Positions 54,097 through 63,965 of a DNA stretch of 64,000 nt are shown here, in pieces. The translations under genes and the position numbers were made by a program. The DNA is from JAICJC01 sp963709425 (GTDB taxonomy: Bacteria > Actinomycetota > Thermoleophilia > Gaiellales > JAICJC01), in the NCBI GenBank assembly GCA_963709425.1, contig CAVPWG010000005.1, positions 868,001 to 932,000 on the forward strand, read 5' to 3'. Under the pieces are notes generated by a model. It was given only the letters and a program-made list of their open reading frames with translations. It was not told the origin of the DNA and ran no database searches. How positions within the stretch are numbered: the first letter of the stretch is position 1; every line of letters begins with the position of its first letter.

Positions 54097-54702
54097 TCAG
54101 CGGTCGGGCGTCTGCAGCGCGAACTGCCGGTGATCGATCATGATCAGGGCAGCGGCTCCGGAGCGTACGAAGTCGTCGACCGCCCTGGTCACGCCATCGT
54201 CCCACCAGCCCTCGAGGCCGTAGTCGTCGCCGCCGATGACCCCGCCCGGGCGCACCTTCGGCGCCCATGCCGCGAGATCCGCCCGCACGTAGTCCTCGTA
54301 GTGGTTGCCGTCGATGTAGACGAAGTGGAAGTACGCGTCCGGGAAGAGTGGCGCCGCCTCGACCGAGGTCAGGCGGTGGATCTGGACGATTCCGGCATCA
54401 CTGGCCGGTGCGAACCGGTCCAGCACGCCTCGGTGCACCGCATCCATGTCGCGCTGCCCGTGCTCGAGCCTGCCGCCGTACCAGGCATCCTCGTACGCCT
54501 CGTCCTGCATCGCCCGCCAAGGATCGATCAGGTGCAGCTCGGCCGGATCGACCACGTCGAGGATGCGCTGGGAGAAGTCGCCCTTCCAGACGCCGATCTC
54601 GGCACAGATGCTGCCAGCCGACACGAGGCGCAGGAGGCACGAGCGGCCACGCGCCACGGTGGCCCGGTCGAGCCGGTCCCTGATCCTGCCCGGAACCCTC
54701 AC
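54097..54702 (-). CDS. Class I SAM-dependent methyltransferase (Methyltransf_24 type)
   Basis: This 201-residue protein has the methyltransferase-24 pattern: ICAEIGVWKGDFSQRIL as motif I, LHLIDPWRAM as motif II, FVYIDGNHYEDYVRADLAAWAPKVRPGGVIGGDDYG as motifs IV-V. These enzymes often methylate sugars or cell-wall glycans. GTG start without a strong ribosome site. Both flanking genes belong to other units; the SDR gene on the same strand lies about 150 bases further upstream. Confidence 0.84.
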   Translation of the reverse strand: MRVPGRIRDRLDRATVARGRSCLLRLVSAGSICAEIGVWKGDFSQRILDVVDPAELHLIDPWRAMQDEAYEDAWYGGRLEHGQRDMDAVHRGVLDRFAPASDAGIVQIHRLTSVEAAPLFPDAYFHFVYIDGNHYEDYVRADLAAWAPKVRPGGVIGGDDYGLEGWWDDGVTRAVDDFVRSGAAALIMIDHRQFALQTPDR

Positions 54703-54853
54703 TGCCCCGCTCCGCTCGCGGTGCCCTGCACAGGTCGTGATGATACGCCCACGCGTGGCCGGCGTTCACGAATTGGCGGACGTACGCAGACCGGACATCA
54801 CCCTCCTGGAAGGGTGGGCGCCGACGACGAGCGTCGGCTCATCTCGGGCGGGC

Positions 54854-55582
54854 TCATCGCCTGAGGCGGATCGCGTTCAGATCCTGCTCGCGCACGTCGT
54901 CGATGCGGGAGAGCACATCGTCGAGGTCGTCGTGCTCGGCGTGGAGATAGCGGCCGGCGAGCGCGTCATAGGCTCCGGTGGCGAGCGCCGCGACGAGCCG
55001 CGGAGCCAGCTCTGGCGGCGTCCAGGGCGCGTCGTCGGACGTCGAGGAGGTCATGTCGGTACGCACGAGCCCCGGGCTGAAGAAGAAGACGGGGATCCGT
55101 CCGGCGAGCTCGCCGGCGAGCGACTCGCCGTAGCGGCAGACCGCCGCCTTGCTCGCGGGGTAGGCGGTGTGTCGCTGGTCCGGCAGGTAGGCCGCGCCGC
55201 TCCCGGTGATCACGATCCGGCCCGACCCGCGCTCGAGCATCCCGGGGATGACCGCGCGGCAGCAGAGGTGGACGCCGAGAACGTTGACCTCGAACGTCCG
55301 CCACCAGTCGTCCGGCTCGATCTCCCAGGTGGCGCCGTCCCGGCCTGAGATCCCGGCGTTGGCGACGAGCAGCTCGACCGGCCCCGCTTCGGAGACGGCG
55401 CGCTCGACGGCCTCGCGGTCGGCGACGTCGAGCGCGACGGCGCGGCCGCCGATCTCGTCCGCAACCGTCTCGACCTGCGCGAGCGTGCGCGCGGCCACGA
55501 CGACCTCCCAGCCCTCCTCGGCGAGCTTGCGGGCGATGTTCGCCCCGATCCCGCGCCCTCCGCCTGTGACGAACGCAATCAC
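54854..55582 (-). CDS. SDR-family NAD(P)-dependent oxidoreductase
   Basis: This 242-residue short-chain dehydrogenase has TGGGRGIG near residue 6, LLVANAGISG, IVITGSGAAY with active-site Ser, and YPASKAAV with the catalytic Tyr and Lys. It ends in a helical tail (HDDLDDVLSRIDDVREQDLNAIRL). The GTG start (VIAFVTGG) is favoured; there is no ATG nearby. The substrate is unknown. It is divergent from the ABC exporter genes. Confidence 0.9.
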   Translation of the reverse strand: MIAFVTGGGRGIGANIARKLAEEGWEVVVAARTLAQVETVADEIGGRAVALDVADREAVERAVSEAGPVELLVANAGISGRDGATWEIEPDDWWRTFEVNVLGVHLCCRAVIPGMLERGSGRIVITGSGAAYLPDQRHTAYPASKAAVCRYGESLAGELAGRIPVFFFSPGLVRTDMTSSTSDDAPWTPPELAPRLVAALATGAYDALAGRYLHAEHDDLDDVLSRIDDVREQDLNAIRLRR

Positions 55583-55735
55583 GCGGGGAACGGTAGCGGG
55601 GCCGCGCGATTCGGTGCGGTGGGGAAGCTCCACGCTCGGCTGCGAAGCTGGAGGGTCGGCTAGTCTGAGGACACCTGCGCGGGAAGTCGAGCTGGTCCCC
55701 CCTCTGGACTCCGTCCCTCCCGGCGGAGCCTCCCG

Positions 55736-57493
55736 ATGAATCCGTTCGACCCCGACGACTATCCCCTGCGCCCGACGGTTCGCCGTCTGTCCCACCTGTG
55801 GTGGGGCGAACGCCGCCTGGTGCTCATCGGGCTGGCGTGTGCGCTCGCCTACACCGCTCTCACGCTGACCATCGCAGTCGTGATCCAGCGGGCCATCGAC
55901 CACGCGATCGTGCCCAGCCATCCCGAGGCGCTCTGGCCCTACGTGCTCGCCATCCTGGGCCTCGCCCTGGCGCGGTTCTGGATCAACTTCACCCGCCGGT
56001 ATGCCACCGCGCGGATCGGCGTCCGGCTGGAGGCCCGGCTGCGGCAAATGTTGTACGAGGGCTACCTGGGCTTCCCGCGCGCGTTCTACGACCTGCACCC
56101 GACGGGTCAGGTGGTGTCCCGGGCAACGAACGACCTCTTCCCGATCCGCTACTTCATCGGCTGGGGTGTCGTGCAGGGATTTCAGAGCGCGATGATGATC
56201 ACGGGCGGGGTGATCGTGCTTGGGCTCGTGAACCCGCGCCTGACGCTCTACTCGGCGGTGGCGACGCCCTTGATCGGCATTGTCGCGTGGCGGTTCGCGC
56301 ACCTGGTCATGCCGATCTCGCGCCGCGTCCAGGCGGCCAAGGGAGACGTCACCGAGTCCGCCGACGAGGCGGTCGTCGGCATCGAGATGGTGCAGGCCTT
56401 CGGGCGCGAGGACGACGTTCGCGAGCGGTTCGGCGCCAAGGCGGCCTCGGTCCGCAACATCGTCGTGCAGCAGGCGGGCGTCGAGGCCAACCACCTGCCG
56501 GCGCTCTTCTACCTGCCCACGCTGTCGATCGCGGCCGTGGTCTTCTTCGGCGGCCGCGACGTCATCGAGGGTCGTCTCACCATCGGCCAGTTCGTCCTGT
56601 TCAACACGATCCTCCTGCTGCTGACATGGCCGCTCGAGGCGCTCGGCTGGATCCTGAACCTGGCGCAGCGCGCGATCGCGTCGGCGGGACGCACCTTCGC
56701 CTGGCTCGAGCTCGTGCAGCGGCTCCCCGAGCCCGAGCATCCCCGAACGCTGCCCTCCGGCGAGCTCGCGGTCGCGTTCGAGGGCGTCCACTTCGCCTAT
56801 CCGGGCGAGGAGGAGGTGCTCACCGGTGTCGAGCTCGCCCTTGATCCGGGCGAGATCGTGGCCGTGTGCGGCGCCACCGGCGCCGGCAAGAGCACGCTCT
56901 TGAACCTGCTGCCCCGTTTCTACGACCCGACGGCCGGGCGCGTGCTTCTGGGCGGGGTCGACCTGCGCGACGTCGCCCTGGCGGAGGTGCGCGCGGACGT
57001 TGCGGTGATCACCCAGCGGCCGATCCTGTTCTCGATCACCCTGCGCGAGAACCTGACCGCCGGCCGTCCTGACGCGCCCTGGGACGACGTCGAGGCGATG
57101 TGCGCCGCCGCCGGCGTCGCTGACTTCGTGCCGGATCTCCCGAACGGGTACGACACGCTGATCGGCGAGCGCGGCGTGAACCTCTCCGGCGGCCAGCGCC
57201 AGCGAGTGGCGCTGGCCCGGGCCCTGATTGCGAACGCCCGCGTGATCGTCCTCGACGACCCGCTCTCGGCCGTCGACACCCATACGGAGCACGACCTGGT
57301 CGGCCGGCTGCGTCCCGCGCTCGCGGGCCGCACCGTCGTCGTGGCCGCCCAGCGCCTGTCCACCCTCGCCCTGGCCGACCGCGCGGCGGTGCTCCTCGAC
57401 GGGCGCGTCGTCGAGGACGGCCGTCCCGCCGACCTGCTGGAGCGGCGCGCCCTCTTCGCCGACCTCTTCGGAGACGAGATCGGTGTCGCGTAG
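55736..57493 (+). CDS. ABC exporter subunit with degenerate ATP site
   Basis: This 585-residue half-transporter has six N-terminal helices and a C-terminal ATPase. Walker A GATGAGKST and the signature LSGGQRQR are normal, but the catalytic Glu after Walker B is Asp (VLDDPLSAVD) and the switch His is Gln (AAQRLST). This is the pattern of the degenerate-site subunit of heterodimeric exporters such as TM287/TM288 or BmrCD. ATG start with GGCGGAG about eight bases upstream. The partner follows with an 11-base overlap. Substrate unknown, likely lipid or drug. Confidence 0.92.
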   Translation: MNPFDPDDYPLRPTVRRLSHLWWGERRLVLIGLACALAYTALTLTIAVVIQRAIDHAIVPSHPEALWPYVLAILGLALARFWINFTRRYATARIGVRLEARLRQMLYEGYLGFPRAFYDLHPTGQVVSRATNDLFPIRYFIGWGVVQGFQSAMMITGGVIVLGLVNPRLTLYSAVATPLIGIVAWRFAHLVMPISRRVQAAKGDVTESADEAVVGIEMVQAFGREDDVRERFGAKAASVRNIVVQQAGVEANHLPALFYLPTLSIAAVVFFGGRDVIEGRLTIGQFVLFNTILLLLTWPLEALGWILNLAQRAIASAGRTFAWLELVQRLPEPEHPRTLPSGELAVAFEGVHFAYPGEEEVLTGVELALDPGEIVAVCGATGAGKSTLLNLLPRFYDPTAGRVLLGGVDLRDVALAEVRADVAVITQRPILFSITLRENLTAGRPDAPWDDVEAMCAAAGVADFVPDLPNGYDTLIGERGVNLSGGQRQRVALARALIANARVIVLDDPLSAVDTHTEHDLVGRLRPALAGRTVVVAAQRLSTLALADRAAVLLDGRVVEDGRPADLLERRALFADLFGDEIGVA

Positions 57494-59288
57494 GCGCACC
57501 GGCCTCACCCGCCTGGGGAGGTATCTGACCGGCCGCTGGCCGCTCGTGATCGGCCTGGTCGTCGTTGCGACCGGGAGCGCCGCGGCCCAGGCCGGGGGCT
57601 GGCTGCTCGTCCGGGCCGCGATCGACGACGGCATCGCCCAGGGCGACAGGCACACGCTGACCGTCGTCGTCGCCCTCTACCTGGCCGTGAACGCGCTCGG
57701 CTGGATGTGCCAGCTGGTGTTGATCCGCGGCCTCGCGGTCATCGGCCAGGGGATTGTCTTGGGACTGCGGCGTGACCTGTTCGACCACCTGACCTCGCTC
57801 TCGCTGCGCTACTTCTCCGAGCAGCGGGCGGGGTGGATCATCGCCCGCGTGACGAGCGACGTCGACGCCATCTCGGACGCGCTCTCACAGGGTCTTCCGA
57901 CCCTGGTCTCGAACGTCGTCCTGCTGCCGACCACCGTGATCGTGCTCTTCGTCGTCGACTGGCGGCTGGGCCTCGTGGCGATGGTGATCCTGCCGCCCGC
58001 GCTTGTGCTCTCCCGCTGGTTCCAGCGCAAGTCGGCGATTGCTCAGCTCGACGTGCGAAACCGCATCGCCGCGGTCACGGCTCAGGTGGCCGAGTCGGTC
58101 TCGGGGATGGCGATCGTGCAGGCGTTCAACCGCGAGCGCCAGTTCCAGGGTCAGTTCGACGAGCTGAACCGCGAGAACCGCAGCTCCAACATCTACGCCC
58201 AGCAGCTGTTCTCCGTGTTCTTCCCGTCGATCGAGCTCCTGGGGGCGATCTCGACCTGTGCCGTGCTCGTCGTCGGGTCGCGGTTCCTCTCGGACGGCAC
58301 GCTCACGATCGGGACGCTGATCACGGCCATCTACCTGCTGCAGCTCGTGTTCCAGCCGCTCCAGGAGCTCTCCGACGTCTACGGCCAGCTGCAGGCGGCG
58401 GCCGCGGCGATGGTCAAGATCACCGCGGTGCTCGACGCCGAGCCCGAGATCGGCGATCGCCCCGGCGCAGTGCCGATGCCGCCGATCGCCGGCGCCATCG
58501 ACCTGGACGCGGTCAGCTTCGCCTATGGCGACGCGGACGTGCTGCACGACATCTCGATCCACGTGCCCCCCGGCGGCTGCATCGCGCTCGTCGGCCAGAC
58601 GGGCGGCGGCAAGTCGACGCTCGCGAAGCTGATCGCGCGCTTCTACGACCCGCGCACAGGCAGCGTGTCGGTCGACGGCACCGACCTGCGCGAGGTACGG
58701 CTCGGCAGCTATCGCCGCCAGCTGGGGGTCGTGCTGCAGGACCCGTTCCTCTTCTCGGGCACCATCGCCGACAACGTCCGCTTCGGGCGGCCCGAGGCAA
58801 GCGACGACGACGTGCGCGAGACGGCGGCCGCGATCGGCCTCGACCGGCTTGTCGGACGTCTGCACGGAGGGCTCGGCCACGAGGTGCGCGAGGGTGGCTC
58901 GGGGCTCTCGGCGGGAGAGCGGCAGCTGATCTCGATCGCACGAGCGCTCCTCGCCGACCCGGGCATCCTGATCCTCGACGAGGCCACGTCGAACATCGAC
59001 CGGCCCACCGAGCTCCTCATCGAGCGGGCGCTCGACAGGCTCCTGCACCGGCGCACCTCGGTCATCATCGCCCATCGCCTGGCCACCGTCCGCCGGGCCG
59101 ACGAGGTGCTCGTCGTCGAGCGGGGCCGAATCGTCCAACGGGGCTCCCCGACCGACCTGCTCGCCGACGACGGGCCGTTTCGGCGACTCGCCGGCCGTCG
59201 GGATCCGGCCCGGCAGGCGGCAGGGCACGTTCGGCCGAAGCTGGCTGAGCGGAGCGGCGCGGTGGCCCGGCGCCGGCCAACCCACTAG
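57483..59288 (+). CDS. ABC exporter subunit with consensus ATP site
   Basis: This 601-residue partner half-transporter has six helices, Walker A GQTGGGKST, a normal Walker B with catalytic Glu (LILDEATSNID) and a switch His (IIAHRLAT). Its signature is altered to LSAGERQL. Hence its Walker motifs pair with the intact LSGGQ of the upstream subunit to form the working site, while the other site is degenerate. GTG start overlaps the upstream gene end. Its C-terminal extension is Arg-rich and ends at a stop overlapping the convergent LamG gene by four bases. Confidence 0.92.
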   Translation: MSRRRTGLTRLGRYLTGRWPLVIGLVVVATGSAAAQAGGWLLVRAAIDDGIAQGDRHTLTVVVALYLAVNALGWMCQLVLIRGLAVIGQGIVLGLRRDLFDHLTSLSLRYFSEQRAGWIIARVTSDVDAISDALSQGLPTLVSNVVLLPTTVIVLFVVDWRLGLVAMVILPPALVLSRWFQRKSAIAQLDVRNRIAAVTAQVAESVSGMAIVQAFNRERQFQGQFDELNRENRSSNIYAQQLFSVFFPSIELLGAISTCAVLVVGSRFLSDGTLTIGTLITAIYLLQLVFQPLQELSDVYGQLQAAAAAMVKITAVLDAEPEIGDRPGAVPMPPIAGAIDLDAVSFAYGDADVLHDISIHVPPGGCIALVGQTGGGKSTLAKLIARFYDPRTGSVSVDGTDLREVRLGSYRRQLGVVLQDPFLFSGTIADNVRFGRPEASDDDVRETAAAIGLDRLVGRLHGGLGHEVREGGSGLSAGERQLISIARALLADPGILILDEATSNIDRPTELLIERALDRLLHRRTSVIIAHRLATVRRADEVLVVERGRIVQRGSPTDLLADDGPFRRLAGRRDPARQAAGHVRPKLAERSGAVARRRPTH

Positions 59289-60736
59289 CTCCGGGTAAGG
59301 AACCCGTCGACGCTGATGCGGGGATGGCCGCCGGTGGCCACGTTGACGATCTTCAACGTATGGGCACCATCGCTCGCCCATTCGAACTTGTAGGCGACCA
59401 CTCGGTTCAGCGTCGATGACGACCGCGTGTTGATGGACGCCTTGAGGACTCCGTCCACGTAGACCTTGGCTGAGCCATGAGACGAGTCCTCATCGGTCAC
59501 CCAGGCGAGCGCCTGGCAGGACGAGCAGTGGAATGTCGTGGACGCCGAGGCCGCAGTCGTGTACCTGGCCGTTCCACCCCATGCCCCTGCGAAGCTCGTG
59601 GTATGCCAGGTTCCCGTGTAGGAGCCGGCGCCCTCCTGGTATCCGGTCGGCGTGACCTCCGTCGTGGAGCTTGCTCCCTGGCCGCAGTCAACGGCGATCG
59701 TGGAGCCGGATCCGACAACGAGATTGGCCGTTGCGGCGAGTGCGGTGCCGGCGTGCAGCACGGTTGAGTTGCCGCCGCTCGCGACGGTGAGGTTGTACGT
59801 CGAACCTGCGGGGCACGTTCCCTGTGCCCACGAGATCCTGTACGGGACGGTCGGGTTGGCGCTGCCGCTCATGACCGACTTCTGGACGAGGTGGGCCTGT
59901 ACGGGGCCCGGCTCGGCGCTCGCGACCGAGCCCGAGATGACCGAGGAGATCTGACTCTGCGTAAGCGCGGTGTCAGACACGATGAATCGCGACATCGTGC
60001 CGTTGAAGAACGCCTCTGCATCCTCATTGGTGCCGTGACCTCCGGGCGCATGTCCCTTTCGGTGCTTGGCGCCGACCACCAGGTTCTCATCGATGCCGGT
60101 GATGGTTGCGCCCGTATTCAGCGTGCCGGTCTGGGCACGGCTGTTGTCGAGGACGAGGTGGGTACCGTCCCCATGAGCGATGTATGTGCGCAACTGCGCG
60201 CCGTCGTAGGTGGCGACCGCCCAGGTGAGGGTATTGCTCGGGATGACCTCTGTCCCGGTGAAGGTATCCGTGGAGTTCCCGTTGAAGAATCCGCCCACGC
60301 GAAGACGGTATTTGGGAGTTGTGTCCTCCCGCACGTTGAACCAGAAGCTCCCCGCCTTCTCCATGAGCTCATAGCGTTGGTGTGCGGGATCGGTATCCGC
60401 CGACTCGTTCAGCGTGAACTGCACGAGGATCGAGAAATGATGAACATCGAGACTCCCCGCGGTGTTTGGAATCTCGATGCGCTCCGCGTTCGTGCCGTCG
60501 AAGACGACCGCGGTGTTCCCCTGCGAGTCCGTCGTCGTGCTCGGGCTCCAGGCGGCCTCTGACCCGACGACCCCCTTCTTCCCCGCACCATCATTTGCGT
60601 TGCCAGACCCATCCGGCACCATGGCCCCGGAGATGTTCCCGAAGTCGAGGTCGATGACCGCCCCCGTGGGCGGAGAGACGCGTTCCACCCTTGGCGACTG
60701 AAAGCCGGAGGCGCCCGCCGACATGACTACCCACAT
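59285..60736 (-). CDS. Secreted LamG-domain protein
   Basis: This 483-residue protein contains a LamG/concanavalin-like jellyroll: LDFGNISGAMVPDGSGNANDG, AVVFDGTNAERIEIP, FSILVQFTLNES and a WAVATYDG strand, followed by Ser/Thr-rich regions. A C-terminal carbohydrate-binding-like module has YVDGVLKASINT, FEWASDGAHTLKIV, and ISVDGFLTRS. Cys pairs suggest an extracellular place. The ATG at 60736 gives a short signal (MWVVMSAGASGFQ). In-frame upstream sequence with a CTG at 60769 (RRVFALAAAGMWVVM) would make a better signal peptide, but no canonical start exists there. Function probably glycan or surface binding. Confidence 0.72.
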   Translation of the reverse strand: MWVVMSAGASGFQSPRVERVSPPTGAVIDLDFGNISGAMVPDGSGNANDGAGKKGVVGSEAAWSPSTTTDSQGNTAVVFDGTNAERIEIPNTAGSLDVHHFSILVQFTLNESADTDPAHQRYELMEKAGSFWFNVREDTTPKYRLRVGGFFNGNSTDTFTGTEVIPSNTLTWAVATYDGAQLRTYIAHGDGTHLVLDNSRAQTGTLNTGATITGIDENLVVGAKHRKGHAPGGHGTNEDAEAFFNGTMSRFIVSDTALTQSQISSVISGSVASAEPGPVQAHLVQKSVMSGSANPTVPYRISWAQGTCPAGSTYNLTVASGGNSTVLHAGTALAATANLVVGSGSTIAVDCGQGASSTTEVTPTGYQEGAGSYTGTWHTTSFAGAWGGTARYTTAASASTTFHCSSCQALAWVTDEDSSHGSAKVYVDGVLKASINTRSSSTLNRVVAYKFEWASDGAHTLKIVNVATGGHPRISVDGFLTRS

Positions 60737-60805
60737 GCCGGCCGCGGCCAGCGCGAAAACCCGTCTCAGTCTTGGCCGGGCCGCGGTGGCAGGGATCTGG
60801 CGGCC

Positions 60806-62302
60806 CTACCCGGTCGGGGCGGCTGGTGGGGTGGCGAGCAGCGCGGGGTCGGCGGTTTCCAGCCGGCGCCGGAAGAACGCAGGCGCGCTGAGCCGCCACC
60901 CGATCATCAGCACGACGCCGAGTACGAGGAAGAAGCCGCCGATGATGAGGGGCGGCCCAATCCCGAACCATGAATTGCCGGATTCCGAGTTGGCCGGGTC
61001 GGCCAGGTCGATGCAGGACTTCACGAAGACGTAGGTCAGCATCAGTCCGCCAACGACGGGCACGACTCCGATCATGATCATGTTTCGGGCGCTGCGGAGC
61101 AGCTCGTGGCGATAGTAGATGGCGCACGCATAGCCGGTGAGGCCGTAGTAGAAGGCGATCATCAGGCCCAGCGAGGCGATCGAATCGAACAGGACGTCCT
61201 CGGAGAGGATCGTCAGCCCCACGTACCATGCGATCGACAGGCCGCCCATCCACAGGGTGGCCGTCGATGGCGTTCGATGCTCCGGGTGGATGCGGGCGAG
61301 CGATCGCGGCAGCGCACCGTGGTACGCCATCGAGAGCGCGGTGCGGGTGGTCGGCAGGATCGTCGTCTGGGTCGACGCCGATGCGGACGTCAGCACGGCG
61401 ATGATCAGGAGCTTGTCCCATGGTGAGCCGAGCACCTGCCCTCCCAGCGCCGAGAGCACGTCGTCAGCGTTGTCGACCAGAAACTCCGGGCCGGCGAACG
61501 CCTGGGCGGCGATCGAGACGACAACGTAGATCCCGACCAGCACGACCGTCGCGACGACGGCCGCCAGGCCCGGCCCACGGCTGGGATCGTTGGACTCCTC
61601 GTTGACGGTCACGGTGCTGTCCCAGCCCCAGTAGATGAAGACGGCAACCAGCACGCCCGCCGTGAGCGCACTGGTGCTGTGGATGTCGAACGGGTTGATC
61701 CAGGAGAGTGAGGGCTCGACCGACCCGGCCGGGCTGTCGACGTACACCTTCCACAGCGCGACAACGGCGAAGATCGCCAAGGCGATGATCTCAGCAGCCA
61801 GGAGATACCACTGGGTGCGCGCCGACAGCTCGACGCCGATGTAGCAGATCGCCGTCATGACGACGATCCACGCGACGCCGACCAGCGTCACCCAGAACGT
61901 CGAGGCGGCATAGCTGTCAGCCCCAACCAACAGGAAGCTATAGATTCCGGCTATCTGGGAGAGGTTCGCCATGACGATCACGTCGGCCACGATGATCGCC
62001 CAACCCCCTAGCCAACCCAGCCACGGCCCCATCGCCCGCGTCACCCATGAGAACGTCGTGCCGGCGTCAGGATCAGCCCGGTTCATGTAGTAGTACGACG
62101 CCGCGATAAACAGCATCGGCACGAACGCCAGGAGCATGATCGCCGGCGCCTGCAGACCCACAGCCGCCACCACCAGACCCAGCGACGCGGCCAGGCTGTA
62201 GCCCGGCGCAGTCGACGACACGCCGATCACCACGTTCGACAGGAACCCGAGCGCGCCGGCCTTCAGACCCTTGTCGCCCGACGGAACACGCTCGACCGCC
62301 AC
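60806..62302 (-). CDS. APC-family amino acid permease
   Basis: This 498-residue transporter has about 12 helices. It begins LKAGALGFLSNVVIGVSSTAPGYSLAASLG, with the unwound helix 1 motif, and has PDAGTTFSWVTRAMGPWLGWLGGW in helix 3 and FIYWGWDSTVTVNEESNDPSRGPG in helix 6, typical of bacterial APC permeases. A proton-driven amino-acid or amine importer is expected. GTG start. It lies upstream of the LamG gene on the same strand, about 70 bases apart. Confidence 0.9.
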   Translation of the reverse strand: MAVERVPSGDKGLKAGALGFLSNVVIGVSSTAPGYSLAASLGLVVAAVGLQAPAIMLLAFVPMLFIAASYYYMNRADPDAGTTFSWVTRAMGPWLGWLGGWAIIVADVIVMANLSQIAGIYSFLLVGADSYAASTFWVTLVGVAWIVVMTAICYIGVELSARTQWYLLAAEIIALAIFAVVALWKVYVDSPAGSVEPSLSWINPFDIHSTSALTAGVLVAVFIYWGWDSTVTVNEESNDPSRGPGLAAVVATVVLVGIYVVVSIAAQAFAGPEFLVDNADDVLSALGGQVLGSPWDKLLIIAVLTSASASTQTTILPTTRTALSMAYHGALPRSLARIHPEHRTPSTATLWMGGLSIAWYVGLTILSEDVLFDSIASLGLMIAFYYGLTGYACAIYYRHELLRSARNMIMIGVVPVVGGLMLTYVFVKSCIDLADPANSESGNSWFGIGPPLIIGGFFLVLGVVLMIGWRLSAPAFFRRRLETADPALLATPPAAPTG

Positions 62303-62366
62303 GCGGCGACCCTACCATGCGTCGAGAAGAATCTCTGATCCGGGCTGGCGGAGCCGCGCCTGCGTA

Positions 62367-63965
62367 CTAGGCGGCTTCTTCGCGCTTTCCGGGTAGGCGC
62401 CGCGTAAACCAGAATGAGAGCACTGCCAGGAACGCGACGGTGAGCATCGACGTCCCCAGCGCGTCGAGCTGTGCGTCGGCGTAGTCGTCGGTGACGGTGG
62501 TAGCGTCGGCCGGCGGCAACCCGGCGTCGCGCAGGGCCCGGAATGCCTGGTCGGTCGTGACGATCGGGATGCCGGCCTCGGTGGCCTTCGAGATCTGCGC
62601 CTTCACATCAGCGGGCACGGCGGGGTTCTCCTGGATCCGTGAGTTGAACCCGTTCAGGAGCCCGAGCAGCAGCACCGAGCCGATCAGCGCGGTGCCGAGC
62701 GATGCGCCGAGGTTCTGTGCCGTTCCCTGGAGCCCCCCGGCCTCGTTCGTGTCGTCCGGAGGGGCCGAGGACATGATCACGTTCCCGAGCTGCGACATCA
62801 GGAGCCCGGCGCCGATCCCGAAGAACACGAGCGCCAACGCGAACGCCGTCCCGTTCAGGGTCACGTCGATCGTCCCGACGAGCACGAGCGCGGCAATCGC
62901 CATCGCGCCGAGGCCGACCCGGACGACAGCCCGCGGCCCGAACCGCACCGCCACCCTCGGCCCGGCGAGCGCAGCGGCCAGCATCGAGACCGACATCGGG
63001 AAGAGCCGCTTCCCCGTCTCGAACGCGTCGAAGCCGAGCACAACCTGGAGGTAGACGGGCAGGACGAAGAACGTGCCCATCACGATCAACTGCTGCGCCG
63101 CCAGCGAAGCGAGCCCGGCGCGCAGCGTCTCGATCTTCAGCAGCGCGCGGTTCAGAAGCGTGCTCCTGCCGAGCTCCTCTCGACGCTCCTCCCACTCGAA
63201 GAAGCAGCCGAGCACGACCAGGCCGCCGACAATCAAGAACGGCACCAGCGAAAACCCGAGCGGCGTGATCTCGTGCCCGCTGATCGTCGGGGCGTCGACC
63301 GGCCTGATCCAGCCCCAGGTGCTGCTCTTCAAGATACCGAACACGATCAGGCCAAACGCGATCGCCGAGAGCGCGGCGCCGCCGTAGTCCAACTTCGGCG
63401 GCTGCTCGGGCTTGGGGGCGCGCTTCATCCGCCGGTGGACGATGAGCACCGCGATCACCACCACAACCTCGCCGACGAAGACGTACCGCCAGCTCCAGGT
63501 CGTCGTCACGTAGCCGCCGATCAGCGGGCCCGCCGCGATCGCCGCTCCCGCGGCCCCGCCGATCATCGAGTAGGCGAACGCACGCTCCTTGCCCTCGTAG
63601 TTCGCGGCGGTCAGTGCCGCGATCGCCGGGATCACCAGCACAGCGCCGAGCCCCTCAGTTCCCGACCAGCCGATCAGCAGCACCGTGAGATTCGGGCTCA
63701 GCGCCGTGATCAGCGAGCCGAGCCCGTACACGGCCAGCCCAAGACCGAACGCCCGATCACGGCCCAGGATGTCACCGAGCTTCGCGCCCACGAGCATGAA
63801 CGCCGCCATCACGAGGGTGTACATCGTGATGGCGCTCTGCACCCCGGTCACCGTCGTGCTCAGATCCTCCACGATCTGCGAGATCGAGACGTTCATCACG
63901 CTCGAGTCGAGCACCATGATGAACTGGGCCGACGCCAGGATGATCAACGGGAGCCACTTGCGCAC
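62367..63965 (-). CDS. MFS efflux transporter, EmrB/QacA (DHA2) type
   Basis: This 532-residue exporter has about 14 helices and the DHA2 motifs FIMVLDSSVMNVSISQI in helix 1, LVGAKLGDILGRDRAFGLG at loop 2-3, and GGAAGAAIAAGPLIGGYVTTTWSWRYVFVGEV in helix 5. It has an unusually long loop between the last helices (NPAVPADVKAQISKATEAGIPIV to TVTDDYADAQLDALG), predicted outside the membrane. GTG start at 63965; the start codon lies close to the window edge, so its promoter is outside. Confidence 0.9.
   Translation of the reverse strand: MRKWLPLIILASAQFIMVLDSSVMNVSISQIVEDLSTTVTGVQSAITMYTLVMAAFMLVGAKLGDILGRDRAFGLGLAVYGLGSLITALSPNLTVLLIGWSGTEGLGAVLVIPAIAALTAANYEGKERAFAYSMIGGAAGAAIAAGPLIGGYVTTTWSWRYVFVGEVVVVIAVLIVHRRMKRAPKPEQPPKLDYGGAALSAIAFGLIVFGILKSSTWGWIRPVDAPTISGHEITPLGFSLVPFLIVGGLVVLGCFFEWEERREELGRSTLLNRALLKIETLRAGLASLAAQQLIVMGTFFVLPVYLQVVLGFDAFETGKRLFPMSVSMLAAALAGPRVAVRFGPRAVVRVGLGAMAIAALVLVGTIDVTLNGTAFALALVFFGIGAGLLMSQLGNVIMSSAPPDDTNEAGGLQGTAQNLGASLGTALIGSVLLLGLLNGFNSRIQENPAVPADVKAQISKATEAGIPIVTTDQAFRALRDAGLPPADATTVTDDYADAQLDALGTSMLTVAFLAVLSFWFTRRLPGKREEAA

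Noticed and set aside
51195..54816. A 19-base repeat (TCACCCTCCTGGAAGGGTG) at 51195-51213 and 54798-54816
   Set aside because: One copy is inside the dehydrogenase coding sequence and encodes conserved residues; two copies are too few to call a repeat family.
55583..57655. A long minus-strand extension upstream of the SDR start
   Set aside because: It is antisense to the first ABC exporter gene and lacks dehydrogenase homology; the SDR begins at 55582.
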